A DNA stretch of 64,000 nucleotides from Coix lacryma-jobi var. lacryma-jobi (Eukaryota > Streptophyta > Magnoliopsida > Poales > Poaceae): assembly GCA_009763385.1 (NCBI GenBank), contig CM019830.1, positions 95,234,649 to 95,298,648 on the forward strand, read 5' to 3'. The translations under genes were made by a program, and so were the position numbers. Shown here in pieces: positions 11,085 through 22,340 of the stretch; position 1 is the first letter of the stretch, and each line of letters starts with the position of its first letter. The notes below the pieces were generated by a model that worked only from the letters and a program-made list of their open reading frames with translations, made no database searches and was not told the origin of the DNA.

Positions 11085-12286
11085 GATTGATGACAACACG
11101 ACCAAAGCAAGCAACTAAAAGATACACAAATTAAAATGCATTCTACTTGCTGGGATGCACTGCAAAGGCAAGATCATATGATGTTTTAAAAGATACCAAA
11201 TGACAACATATTTAATCTAACATATCTTGCCCTTGCCATAGAGTCCCTCTTTGTGACTTGATGGATTAAGACTCCCCCTAACTCCAAAAGTCACTTCCTC
11301 CCTTTTTGAACCATTCCCATGAAAATAACCATAGAATTTTTGAAAATTTGATTTTGGTTATTTAGTTTGTTTTAATATGGGCTTGTTTTTGGTCCCTACA
11401 AATTCTCCCCCTTTGGAATCAAATGCCAAAAATCAAGACACTAAAGCTTAAGAGAGGAAACATTACATAAGCTAAACTCCCCCTAAGTATATGCATACAT
11501 ATGGTGTAAGACAAAGCATATGCATAAAGAGCAATTTAGTGCATAAAGGAGTTTAATCTTATATAATGTATGGAGAGAGCATATAATACTATCAAAGTGA
11601 AATCAATCATAGTGTAATCGGTTAGGAGTACAATATGTAGATCCCAAATGCATTATCACCACACATTATGCTTGTCTTCGAGAACTCCATTTTCCTTGCA
11701 GCGAGACTACTACACACATGATAATCTTGAAAGTAGTGTTAGTCTCAAAGCTTCCAAACTATAGAGTAAACTCCCCCTAAAAGTGTGTATACAAGTTTGA
11801 AATACTTGTAGGAGTCATGCACAAAGACTTGCATGGTCAAATTTCCATTTTCCATATTGACATCACAAGAAATGTGACATTAATTGAAGATGGTAATCGG
11901 GGTAGTTTATCTAAAATTTGGACTTTGGCACATATAAGATAAAAAACAAGGTAAAAGAAGCTATGTGTCGTGCTTCTAACCAATTAAGACCATATAGGTT
12001 TGCTCTAAGAATAACAATTGAAACCGAGCAAAACTACCATATGATAAGCCTAGTGTATGCATGACAAAGGATTTAAATATGCAAATGCAAACCTAGGCAA
12101 TGGAAGGAACTAGATGCTAAAAGAAATCGCAAGAATTTAAATCTAGTTACCTAACATGGGGAGGGGGACTTGGGTCCATAGTTCTCACTTACATACTTGG
12201 CAATGACATGATCCAATGTGATGCATCCCATGATATGCACACAACCTTTGCCAAGTCTCCAAATTTCCCGTAGTCTACTTGACTAC
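11085..12286 (-). other. 3' noncoding region of the gag-only copia element
   Basis: AT-rich and without ORFs on the sense strand. It is matched closely by 16078-17280. Additional AGGGGGAG-type polypurine motifs appear at 11273, 11405, 11477 and 11771. It lies where pol would be in an autonomous element. Confidence 0.7.
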
Positions 12287-14427
12287 TCACTTCCCTTTCG
12301 GGACCCAAACCTTTTTGGTGCTCTTCATGGTGGAGATAATATCCTTAGGCACCCAAATACGTTTGGCCCCATTGTTGGCTTGCTTGTTCACCTTGATGGC
12401 CACCACCTTGTCATTCTTCTTCTTCTTCAAAAGATAAGGTGTGGAGACCTTCCTGTTCACCTTGTTGGTGTAGGTGTTGGAGAGCTTGCTTGTTTGCTTT
12501 TTGTTTTTCTCTTTCTTCTTTTCTCCCCCATGCTTCACCTTCCACTCATAGGACTTGTGGCCTTCCTTGTGGCAAACATAACAAACCACGGTTTGCTCCT
12601 CATCAAGCTTCTTCACTCCCTTGACGGTGTTATCTTGATGAATTCAGGTTTGCTTTGTTTTGCCTTTTGCTTGAGTCAAGTCCTTGGTGAGACGAGCCAC
12701 TTCTTGCCTTAGAATCTCATTCTCCATTGCAACTTCTTGTGTGCAAGTATCTACAATCACATTCTTAACACAAGCTTGTTTGCACATGGGTGAGTCTAAT
12801 TCAAGTAAATCAATGCAAGAAGTAGAGGCATCCTTTTTAGACATATCAAAGATTCATTTTTCAATTTTAGGTGCCTTGCTCTGATGGTTTCAAGATTAGC
12901 AACTTTGTTAGTTAGCTCATCACAATGCTTGCACATAATTTCCATTTTAGCAAGCAAACTTTTGTAAGCATCTTGTGTGCTAACTAACTTTGCTTTTAGT
13001 TTTTCATTTTTCTTAACAAGATGCTCATCATTACTTGTGCTATCACATGTTCTTGTACTAGCCTCAAGTTTCTCAATTTTGTTAGATAGTTCAACATTCA
13101 AATTTGAAAAGATTTCATATTGTTCAAGCATAGCATTGTAGGCTTGTTGAGAGCTATCTAATTTTTCTTTTAAAGCATTGATTTTCTTTTGTTGACTAGT
13201 ACAAGCTTTAGCATAATTGAGATTATCTTGCACAAGTTCATTATAAGAAGGTAGCTCATCATCACTATCACTATCACTATTACTAGAGATAGAGCTTGAG
13301 TTACCTCGTGCCATTAGGCACATACGTGAGGAGCTTGATGATGAGTGCTTGCAGCCATGCCTCTTGTGACGGGCTTCATCATCACTTGATGAATCATCCC
13401 ATGTCTTGATGGTGGTGAGAGCTTTGGCCTTGCATCCCTTCTTTTTCTTGTCGTTGGGTGTGGGCTTTTGTTTTGGACAATCTTCCACAAAGTGCCCTTT
13501 CTTGCCACATCTATAGCATCCCTTTTTTCTTTGCTCTCTTCTTTGATTGGTGAAGAGGCAATCTTCTATTGTGATGGGCACACCCTTGACCTTGAGCTTG
13601 CGGATCATCCTCTTCACTCCTTTCATAAGCTTGATTGTTTCTTCTTTATCTAAGGAGGAGTCGGATGAGGTGGAGGCTTGATCATCATCACTCGATTCTT
13701 CATCTTCATCATCCTCTTCTTCTTCACTTGAGGAGCTTGAGCTTGTCTCAACTTGCTTTTTGCCCTTCATCTTTTTGTGCTCACATGTGAGAGCAATGTC
13801 TTTGCTTGATGAAGTGGCCTCTTCTTGACCCATCTTGCGTGACATCTCAAATGCCACCAACTTGCCAATGACAATGGCCGGGGTCATGGTGCTCAAGTCC
13901 TCCATGTTGTGGAGGATGGTGATGATGGTTGCATATTTGTTCTTTGGAAGCACGGAGATGATCTTCCTCACAATATCCGCATCACTTAACTTTGTAATTC
14001 CTATAGAATGGAGCTCATTGATAATTAGATTCAAATGAGAATACATATCACGAACAAGCTCATTATCATTCATTTTAAAGGAATCATAATTTGTTTTAGT
14101 TAGATGATGTTTTTGCTCACGTACATTACTTGTACCATCATGGAGCTCATGTAGCTTTAACCAAATTTCATGAGATGTTTGCAAAGTAAAAACTTGGTTA
14201 AAGACATCCATGCTAATAGATTCAAACAAGCAATTTTTAGCTCTAGCATTAAGATGAGTTTCTTTTTCATCACCCGCGGTAGGTTTCTCGGGATTCTTAA
14301 TGGGTTTCATCCCGTCGTGGGTGACTCTCCAAACACCTAGATCAACGGCTTCTAAAAAGCAAGCCATTCTAGCACTATAGTAAGGGAAGTTAGTGCCGTC
14401 AAAGTGCGGAGTCCTAGAGGTATCCAT
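12287..14427 (-). pseudogene. gag: Copia gag (SIRE/Maximus type), broken
   Basis: The start chosen is ATG at 14427 (MDTSRTPHFDG), 65 bp past the primer site; the longer frame upstream runs through the primer site and LTR and is not real. The order is an N-terminal UBN2-type gag domain (VWRVTHDG near residue 35, then EIWLKLHELH), an acidic Ser/Glu/Asp stretch, a CCHC zinc knuckle (CYRCGKKGHFVEDC), a Ser-rich patch, a long coiled coil, and a second CCHC (CYVC..GH..YE.). The frame shifts near 12850 and a TGA sits near 12643. In this copy the last Cys of the second knuckle is Trp, while the copy at 17281 keeps Cys. Gag coats RNA and builds the particle. It stops at WVPKGK, where autonomous relatives continue into protease. 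Confidence 0.8.
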
Positions 14428-14493
14428 CCCAACCTCGATTAGGGGCATCGGCTCGAAGGCGATGAAGCCAAGAGTCCACAGGAGAGCCAACCG

Positions 14494-14505
14494 GCTCCGA
14501 TACCA
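14494..14505 (-). other. Primer binding site of the copia element
   Basis: On the minus strand TGGTATCGGAGC follows the LTR end (CCTTTCA, AT). It matches the initiator-Met tRNA 3' end (TGGTATCAGAGC) with one mismatch, as usual for copia elements. Confidence 0.8.
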
Positions 14506-14507
14506 AT

Positions 14508-16060
14508 TGAAAGGACTATGACGCCTAAGAGGGGGGGGTGAATTAGGCAACTTAAAACTTCTACTCTAAACTATGGCCTTTAATTTCCATCTAGTCAAAA
14601 CCTATGCAAGAAAGAGAACAATCTAATGTGCAACTCAGGTTTTGCTAAGTGTGTTTGCTATCTCTACCGCAAAAGGAGTTATGCAACCTAGTTCCAGAAC
14701 CTATCAACTAGCAAATCAAACCAGGAAAGGTAAAGCACATGAACAAGGTAGCAATGTAAATGCAGAAGCTAAAGAGTGTGATAGAGATGCAAACTCTCAT
14801 CGACGACTCCGGTATTTTTACCGAGGTATCGAGAAGTGCACAAGCTTCCCCCTAGTCCTCGTTGGAGCCCCTCGCAAGGAATCCCTCGCAAGGGCCAAGC
14901 TCCCGGTCGGATAACTCCGTGGATAGCTCTGGGCCTTCCCCACGCGCAAGTGGGTCTCCGGTTAAGCCACTCGTGGCAAAGCCTCTCCCGGATGCTCTCC
15001 GCCGTCTTCACTATCAAGCTTTCGGCCGAACCGCCGCGGGCCTTGTTCCCTTCGGTACACGGAAGCGGCCACACCACAAACTCGGTTGGTGTGATCTCGC
15101 AAGACTACAAGCCCCGCCGATGTACAACCACGGTGCGCGCAAGCACTGGTAGATAAGAGGTTTTAAACCTCACTAAAAACTAGGCCTAACACCTAGAGCA
15201 AGCGCAAAGCGGTGGTCTAACTTGCTTACGCACTTTGCAAAGCACCCATACTAATCACCTAGTAATTCACTTGAGCACTTTGGTGGCTAGAGCAACTAAA
15301 TATGTGTCTATACACTTAGTACACTTCCTTGAGCTCCAACACACTTGTTTTGGCCGGCCATGAGGGTATATATAGAGCCCCAAGAAAATAGAGCCGTTGA
15401 GCACCAAAGGTGGTCTGACTGCGCAGCATCGGACGCTTGAGTCGTGACCATCGGACGCGTCCGATGCTCCTTTAACGGCTAGATGCTGACCTGGCACTGT
15501 GTCGCAACGGCTAGTTAGCGTCCGATGCTTGATCAACGGACACGTCCGATGCTGCCAGAGCCTTTCTGGAACCTCTCTGCATGGTCATCGAACGCAGGGT
15601 CCTGTAGCGTCTGATGTTGGCAACGGAGCGTCCGATGTTCGCTGTGCAGTTTTGCACAGTGTCACAGTCGCGTCCGATGCCTCGGTCTTCAGCGTCCGAT
15701 GCCTCTGCTGGCGCTAACACGAGCTAGGGTTTACCAACGGAGCGTCCGATGCTTGCGTGGGCAGCGTACGATGCAGCGTCCGATGTCCCTTTCTTCTCGT
15801 TTCTTCATGATTTCTTGCGCCGCCTTGGTTCCATTCTTGTTTTTTAGACTTTGCTTGATCTTTAGGGTCTTCTACTGAGCTTCTAATGTCTTTCTTGAGG
15901 TGTTGATCATCGGATCACCATGTTGCCTTAGTCCAAGTCATATTTGCACCCTATTGGACTATAAAACAAACACTAGCAAGCGCATTAGTCCAAATTGGTT
16001 ATGTTGTTCATCAAACACCAAAATCCAAAGTTAAATGGTCCGAGGTTCATTGTCCTTACA
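14508..16060 (-). repeat. Copia LTR B (shared LTR)
   Basis: Runs from TGAAAGGACT to ...GTCCTTACA, 1,553 bp. It serves as 5' LTR for the gag body on its left (primer site adjoining at 14505) and as 3' LTR for the partial body on its right (polypurine tract adjoining at 16061). TATA box on the minus strand at 15367-15374. Confidence 0.85.
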
Positions 16061-17729
16061 ATCTCCCCCTTTTTGGTGATTGATGACAACACGACCAAAG
16101 CAAGCAACTAAAAGATACACAAATTAAAATGCAATCTACTTGCTGGGATGCACTGCAAAGGCAAGATCATATGATGTTTTAAAAGATACCAAATGACAAC
16201 ATATTTAATCTAACATATCTTGCCCTTGCCATAGAGTCCCTCTTTGTGACTTGATGGATTAAGACTCCCTCTAACTCCAAAGGTCACTTCCTCCCTTTTT
16301 GAACCATTCCCATGAAAATAACCATAGAATTTTTGAAAATTTGATTTTGGTTATTTTGTTTGTTTTAATTTGGGCTTGTTGTTGGTCCCTACAAATTCTC
16401 CCCCTTTGGAATCAAACACCAAAAAGGAAGACATTAAAGCTTAAGAGAGGAAACATTACATAAGCTAAACTCCCCCTAAGTATATGCATACATATGGTGT
16501 AAGACAAAGCATATGCATAAAGAGCAATTTAGTGCATAAAGGAGTTTAATCTTATATAATGTATGGAGAGAGCATATAATAGTATCAATGTGAAATCAAT
16601 CATAGTGTAATCAGTTAGGAGTACCATATGTAGATCCCAAATGAATTATCACCACACATTATGCTTGTCTCTGAGAACTCCATTTTCCTTGCAGCGAGAC
16701 TACTACACACATGATAATCTTAAAAGTAGTGTTAGTCTCAAAGCTTCCAAACTGTAGAGTAAACTCCCCCTAAAAGTGTGCATACATGTTTGAAATACTT
16801 GTAGGAGTCATGCACAAAGACTTGCATGGTGAAATTACCATTTTCCATATTGACATCACAAGAAATGTGACATTAATTGAAGATGGTAATCAGGGTAGTT
16901 TATCTAAAATTTGGACTTTGGCACATATAAGATAAAAAAACAAGGTAAAAGAAGCTATGTGTCATGCTTCTAACCAATTAAGACCATGTAGGTTTGCTCT
17001 AAGAATAACAATTGAAACCGAGCAAAACTACCATATGATAAGCCTAGTGTATGCATGACAAAGGATTTAAATATGCAAATGCAAACCTAGGCAAGGGAAG
17101 GAACTAGATGCTAAAAGAAATCGCAAGAATTTAAATCTAGTTACCTAACATGGGGAGGGGAACTTGGGTCCATAGTTCTCACTTACATACTTGGCAATGA
17201 CATGATCCAATGTGATGCATCCCATGATATGCACCCAACCTTTGCCAAGTCTCCAAATTTCCCGTAGTCTACTTGACTACTCACTTCCCTTTCGGGACCC
17301 AAACCTTTTTGGTGCTCTTCATGGTGGAGATAATATCCTTAGGCACCCAAATACGTTTGGCCCCATTGTTGGCTTGCTTGTTCACCTTGATGGCCACCAC
17401 CTTGTCATTCTTCTTCTTCTTCAAAAGATAAGGTGTGGAGACCTTCCTGTTCACCTTGTTGGTGTAGGTGTTGGAGAGCTTGCTTGTTTGCTTTTTGTTT
17501 TTCTCTTTCTTCTTTTCTCCCCCATGCTTCACCTTGCACTCATAGGACTTGTGGCCTTCCTTGTGGCAAACATAACAAACCACGGTTTGCTCCTCATCAA
17601 GCTTCTTCACTCCCTTGGCGGTGTTATCTTGATGAGTTCGGGTTTGCTTTGTTTTGCCTTTTGTTTGAGTCATGTCCTTAGTGAGTTGAGCCACTTCTTG
17701 CCTTAGAATCTCATTCTCCATTGCAACTT
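16061..17729 (-). pseudogene. gag: Second, truncated copia body with gag 3' end
   Basis: Begins with the polypurine tract and repeats 11068-12740. The gag 3' end lies at 17281-17721 (146 codons open), with an intact second zinc knuckle C-x2-C-x4-H-x4-C (CYVCHKEGHKSYEC), a Lys-rich tail and the WVPKGK stop. The stretch 16078-17280 is noncoding. The body is cut at 17725-17729 (aactt) and joined to element II sequence. The N-terminal gag domain, primer site and outer LTR are missing. Confidence 0.75.
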
Positions 17730-17762
17730 GTCACATTTTTAGACCAAGGAATTCACTTGCAT
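17730..17762 (+). other. 33-bp scrap of element II 3' noncoding DNA between two deletion junctions
   Basis: gtcacatttttagaccaagg and the following bases match about 24531-24566. The left junction shares aactt with the copia body, and the right junction shares ccacc with the LTR. It shows that the copia-side and LTR-side deletions are two events. Confidence 0.65.
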
Positions 17763-19131
17763 CCACCAGGAGGCAAGCACACTCACCTGGGCTCACTTTG
17801 GGCCAAGGTGGGGTGGTGCCCGCCACCCCTAGCTGGCGGCCGCCAGGGGAGTGAGGCCCAAACTCCTCCCCTGCCACGTCACTGATCTAGGGGAGGCGTG
17901 CCACAATCATTTGCAGCAATTGATCACTTAGGTCGTTGCATCCCAGGGCTAAGAAGAGATGTCACGTGGATCATGACCTAATTGCCCATGTGACGGTTAT
18001 TTGGACATGCAACCGACCTTGGAACCGCCTCCCTGGAGCTCCTGGATGTCGTTGAAGCAATGACGTTGGATCCAACGGTCAGGGGCCTGGCGGCCGCCAC
18101 CTCACTGACCCCCCTGACCTAACCCTAGGTCCCTTAGGTTATAAATAGGACCCCCCGAGCTCATTTGTACTCAGACCTCACCTCATTAGTCCCACTCTCT
18201 TGTTAGCGAAGCTCTGGTGAAGTAACACTCTAGTTGAGAGACTTAGAGTGAGAGCGAGAGTGTAGAAGAGAAGAGTTGGAGTTGTAATAGAGGATCTTCC
18301 AGAGTCTCTAGTATAATTCCAAGTCTTTATTCATTTATCTTAGTGTTCTTCTACTTTTAGCATTTACTTTAAGTTCTTTACTTATTGTTCTTGTTGAGTG
18401 CTTTCGATCATAGATAACTTAGTATTTAGTTTGTATCTAGTTTCGGTTCTTCGCTGAGTAATCAGTGCTCTAGTTTTGGACGCAAGATTAGAGTAGTATA
18501 TATTAGTGTAAGCGCGGTGCTTAGACTAGTTATACCTTAGTTTGTGGCTAGCCCCCCGGATAGCTGTGGTAGCAAACAGGTGGTGACAGCCCTGGGAGCC
18601 TTGAATTCCACCACGTAGTTGGGTTAGTTTTTAAATCATAAACCTCATTGTGCACGTCTGTGGTAAATAGTCCAGAGGGTGTGTACGGTTCGAAGAACTA
18701 GATAAAATCTTTATTGCTAAGTTAGTTGTGTTCGTAAGTGTGTAGGAAAACATTAATCTATTCATCGACCAGACCGCGCCGATTTAGTTTAGTAGTAGTT
18801 AGTCTTTCTTTCTTTTTATTATAGTAGTAGTAGAAATCAACCCCCATTCATACATTTCGATCAACCTTGCTAGAATCACTAGTTGTTCATAGCAGTCCTA
18901 GTGTTAGTTCTGCCATAGTAGCTTCCCTATGGAAATAAATACGATACTCGGTTACTCCCGGGTGAAGTGCTACAATTGACTTATTTTGTGCGCTTGCGGA
19001 ATTTACCAATAGTCATACGAATAGTTAGTTATACTTCTTACATTAAGAAGTACCAACAATCCTTTCTGGCGCCGTTGCCGGGGATAGATTCCATAGTCTA
19101 CTCCTAGTAACGACGTTAGCAAGTGTCAACA
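17763..19131 (+). repeat. Middle LTR of element II, 5' truncated
   Basis: It corresponds to 25431-26799 and lacks the first 170 or so bases. TATA box TATAAATA at 18140-18147. It ends ...AAGTGTCAACA and is followed by the functional primer site. A fossil primer site lies inside it at 19067-19084. The U3 palindromes GTGGTGCCCGCCAC and CTGGCGGCCGCCAG lie near 17810-17845. Confidence 0.8.
19067..19084 (+). other. Fossil primer binding site inside the element II LTR
   Basis: TGGCGCCGTTGCCGGGGA is a textbook Athila-type primer site, yet it lies 47 bp before the LTR end. The 3' LTR holds a decayed copy at 26735-26752. Its presence in both LTRs shows that it is now LTR sequence. Confidence 0.8.
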
Positions 19132-19139
19132 AGCATTTC

Positions 19140-19157
19140 TGGCGCCATTGCCGGGGA
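19140..19157 (+). other. Functional primer binding site of element II
   Basis: TGGCGCCATTGCCGGGGA, 8 bp past the LTR end, differs by one base from the fossil site. It is absent after the 3' LTR, as expected. Confidence 0.8.
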
Positions 19158-19259
19158 AGCAATTGGCTAGAATTAATTCTTTGCGATTTCTATTGAATTA
19201 ACCCCCGTAGTTCTAGCGGGTATATATATTGTTCGTTGTTTGTGATCGTTCAAGTAGCC

Positions 19260-21476
19260 ATGGCCGGATTCAATCTTCCGAGCAACTATCAATAAGATCC
19301 CGAGGCCATTCTTAGGAGAGCGAGAGCTAATCTCACTCCTCTGAGGAAGAACCTGCAGTTTTGCGAGAGGAGTTCGTCAAGACAAGAATTCCAGTCAAAA
19401 GTGACTGACGAACCAAGCTGCTCCACCGATCGATCAACACCAACGCTGACATCGTCATCAACATCGACATCGACCAAAACACTCCGTGAGTATTCCATGC
19501 CTACTCTTGCTCACATTCCAGTGTTACCTTCTACTAGTAATGTAGATTTTGAGCTTAAACCTCACCTAATACGTATGGCTCAAGCTCTTGCATTTAATGG
19601 CAAACCTTCCGAGGATGCCAATGCTCATCTCCGGAATTTTCTGGAGATATGTAGTACAATTTCAGTGCAGGGAGTTTCGCAGGATGCCATTAGACTTCGT
19701 CTTTTTCCATTTTCATTAGTGGAAAAAGCGAAGCAGTGGTTCCTCTTCAACTCTGGACACCTGCTGACATGGGTGAGATGCGCGGATCAATTCCTCAACA
19801 AGTTCTGCCCGATAAGTCAAACTATTCTTTTCCGTAGCAAGATTTCTATCTTTGGACAGGGAGACGAAGAAACAATCACTGAAGCTTGGGAGAGACTACA
19901 AGAGTATGTTGAAGACTGTCCCCACCATGGTATGCAAGACTGGTACTTGATCCAGAACTTCTACCATGGACTCCAGCAAGAATCTCGACAACACATTGAT
20001 GCTGCAGCCGGAGGTGCATACCTCTCTCTCACTGTAGAGAAGGCAACCAAACTGATCGAGACAATGGTGGTGAATCAAGGATGGACAGAAAAATGTGCTA
20101 GACGTATGTCTGAAATTAAGCAAGTTGATTTGTTACCCTGCAAACTTTGGTAAAATTGCTAGAGCAAACAATAAATGAGAAGAGAGATCGTGCTGCAATG
20201 GAGTACTACGCCAAGCAAAGAGCCGCTTCGTCAAGTGAAGGTCAAGGAGAAATTAAGAAAGAGGATGCAAAATCCCGTCTTAATAATGGTGGCTACGGAG
20301 AACCTCCAATTCCAATGATCCAACAATGGAATAATAAAGGTATGCCTCAAACCTCCGTATTTAATTCTCCTATTGGAAAATTAGTTTCTAATCAAGGTAG
20401 AATTAATGATAGCATAAATAATAAATTAATTGAACATGATAAAATGTTAGAAGGAATTTATGCTAAACTGAAAGATTTTTCTGAAGCATTTAAGGAACAA
20501 ATTAATTTTAATAAGAGATTAGAGCAAAAAGTAGATAACATTAAATCTCAAATTAAATACTATGAGGAATTAAAAGCTGTAACCACGAGAGGTGGTAAAT
20601 CAACTCATGATCCACCTCATCCTAATTTAGTTCCTAGTAGTAATTCTGCTCCAAAGAAAAATATTGTTAATGTTGAAAAAGACGAAGAAGAGGAGATGCC
20701 AGCTGAACCTTCATCCAAGGTACGAACTGCTCCTCATGAATTCTATGATACACATGTATTACCTTTTCCAGATCGAAACAGAAATCCGACGGAAGACGAC
20801 CAATTCAAGAAATTTATCGAGGTAATTCAAAAATTATATATACATGTGCCATTTATTGACGCTATGCAGGTTCCAACTTATGCAAAATATTTGAGAGACA
20901 TGCTCAGTAAGAAGAAACCAATTCCAAGTAGGGATGTGGTTAAATTGACTGAAGATTGCAGTGCGGTCATTTTAAACCAACTCCCAGAAAAGAAGAAGGA
21001 CCCAGGAAACCCAACGATCGCGTGTTCAATTGGAGAGCAGCACTTCGAGCATGCACTCTGTGATCTGGGAGCAAGCGTCAGCGTCATGCCCAAGGTAATA
21101 TATGATAAATTAAATCATCATACCTTTTCCCCTACTTCTATGTGTCTGCAGCTAGCCGGTCAATCGCTCCGATATCCCGCGGGAATAGCAGAGAATATTC
21201 CAGTGAAAATCTAGAATCTCTTTGTTCCGGTGGATTTGTGGTTCTGGATATTAATCCCGACCACCGGACGCCATTCATCTTGGGACGACCATTTTTGAGC
21301 ACTGCAAAAGCCACCATTGATGTAGGAGCTGGAGAAATTCAATTCCACATCAGTGGAAAGGAGGAGAAATTCCAGTTCACACCGCGACCGGAAAAACACC
21401 CGTCATCAAAGTTCGTCGGTGCCGACACTCCGCCAAACAAAGCCAGTGAAGGAAATATTCTGCCACAACCACCATG
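19260..21476 (+). pseudogene. gag: Athila-type gag-protease gene of element II, broken
   Basis: The ATG at 19260 (MAGFNLPSNYQ) is the likely start; a TAA follows at once near 19293, and the frame reopens to 20153. The gag core is clear: LRLFPFSLVEKAKQWF, then EAWERLQEYVEDCPHHGM and IQNFYHGL, the Retrotrans_gag pattern of Athila/Tat elements. A frameshift near 20145 leads into a linker and an aspartic protease with CDLGASVSVMPK as active-site region (the DLGAS form common in Athila). A stop near 21212 and another shift precede the flap and C-terminal motif FILGRPFLSTAKA. The gene ends at TGA 21475. No reverse transcriptase follows. It is followed by twin splice-donor-like AAGGTAAGT sequences at 21506 and 21520. 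Confidence 0.75.
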
Positions 21477-22340
21477 AAGGATCGGGAATCCAAAGCGGCT
21501 AACCAAGGTAAGTTAGGCTAAGGTAAGTCTTTATCCCCCATTTAAATTTTCGTTTTTACTTAAGCAAATTAATTTTCTGCAAAATAGATGCTTAGTAGGG
21601 AGATTAGGTGAAGCCTAGGAGGCTTAGGGCAGCCTTAGGGGTGGCGCCCGCCACCCCATGCTGGCGCCCGCCACCCTATAGGCCTTTTTCACTTAGCCAG
21701 TCAAGTAGACTATCATCCCTATCTCATAGGCTCAAATAACACTAGGGGAGACCCATGACTTTTCTCTTTTCAATGCACTCATTCACTCCCATGTCTCCTC
21801 CTCTCTCTTCAACTTCACTCCATCTTTTGGCCTCTTCTCCACTCAAAAATTCTGGTGAGGAGTGATGAGGAGAGCACAAAGTGAAAGAAGGAGTGGCTTT
21901 GAGTGGGAATTACCCATAATGGGGTGGCGCCCGCCACTTTTTCCTGGCGCCAGCCACCTCAATTTCCACATTTCTGTACGAAGCTGCACCCGAGTAAGTT
22001 TCCCACCATCCTTGGTATAAAGTATGACCAGGATGAAGAAGTGGTCTTTGAAATTTTTAGCCCACTTACTCCATTTAGGAGGTTACACTCTTTGCACTTT
22101 GCACCGACACTACCACTTTATTCCCCACTTAGAATTTCAGTGGACATTATGAGGGAAACCTCATGTGTTGGTTGCAGCCAGAAATGGGCGAGTAGGGGTG
22201 GCGCCCGCTAGGTGGGTGAAGCTTTCAGCCTTTCCCCTTCCATCCTCAGCCTATAAACACTACCCACACCCCATGCAAGCTCCTACACCTCACTCAAAAC
22301 ACAAAAAACACCAGCCACCTCAAGCACTAGCGAGGAGGTC
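21477..22340 (+). other. Noncoding spacer between the two genes of element II
   Basis: Carries two splice-donor-like motifs at its start and four GTGGCGCCCGCCAC-type palindromes (near 21643, 21665, 21923 and 22198) like those in the LTR U3. A CTATAAACAC box near 22251 is followed by a CA-rich leader before the ATG at 22341, so it could be an internal promoter for the second gene. Confidence 0.5.

Larger units (their letters stand above)
7436..17729 (-). mobile_element. SIRE/Maximus-type copia tandem array, gag-only
   Basis: On the minus strand, LTR B (14508-16060) is followed by a primer site, a gag gene and a 3' noncoding region, then a polypurine tract and LTR A (7436-11067). To the right of LTR B the same 3' body recurs (16061-17729), again beginning with the polypurine tract. 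The structure is therefore LTR-body-LTR-partial body. No protease, integrase or reverse transcriptase is present. Gag ends with the same WVPKGK-stop in both bodies, so the missing pol is a family trait. Insertion was into element II after gaacc (7431-7435); the right border is lost in a deletion. Confidence 0.75.

Noticed and set aside
12218..12712. 164-codon plus-strand ORF, repeated at 17212-17706
   Set aside because: It is the antisense shadow of the Lys-rich copia gag C-terminus; the minus-strand frame has zinc knuckles and explains the sequence.
14428..14550. Upstream start of the copia gag ORF at 14550
   Set aside because: This part covers the LTR end and primer site, so the gag start is ATG 14427.
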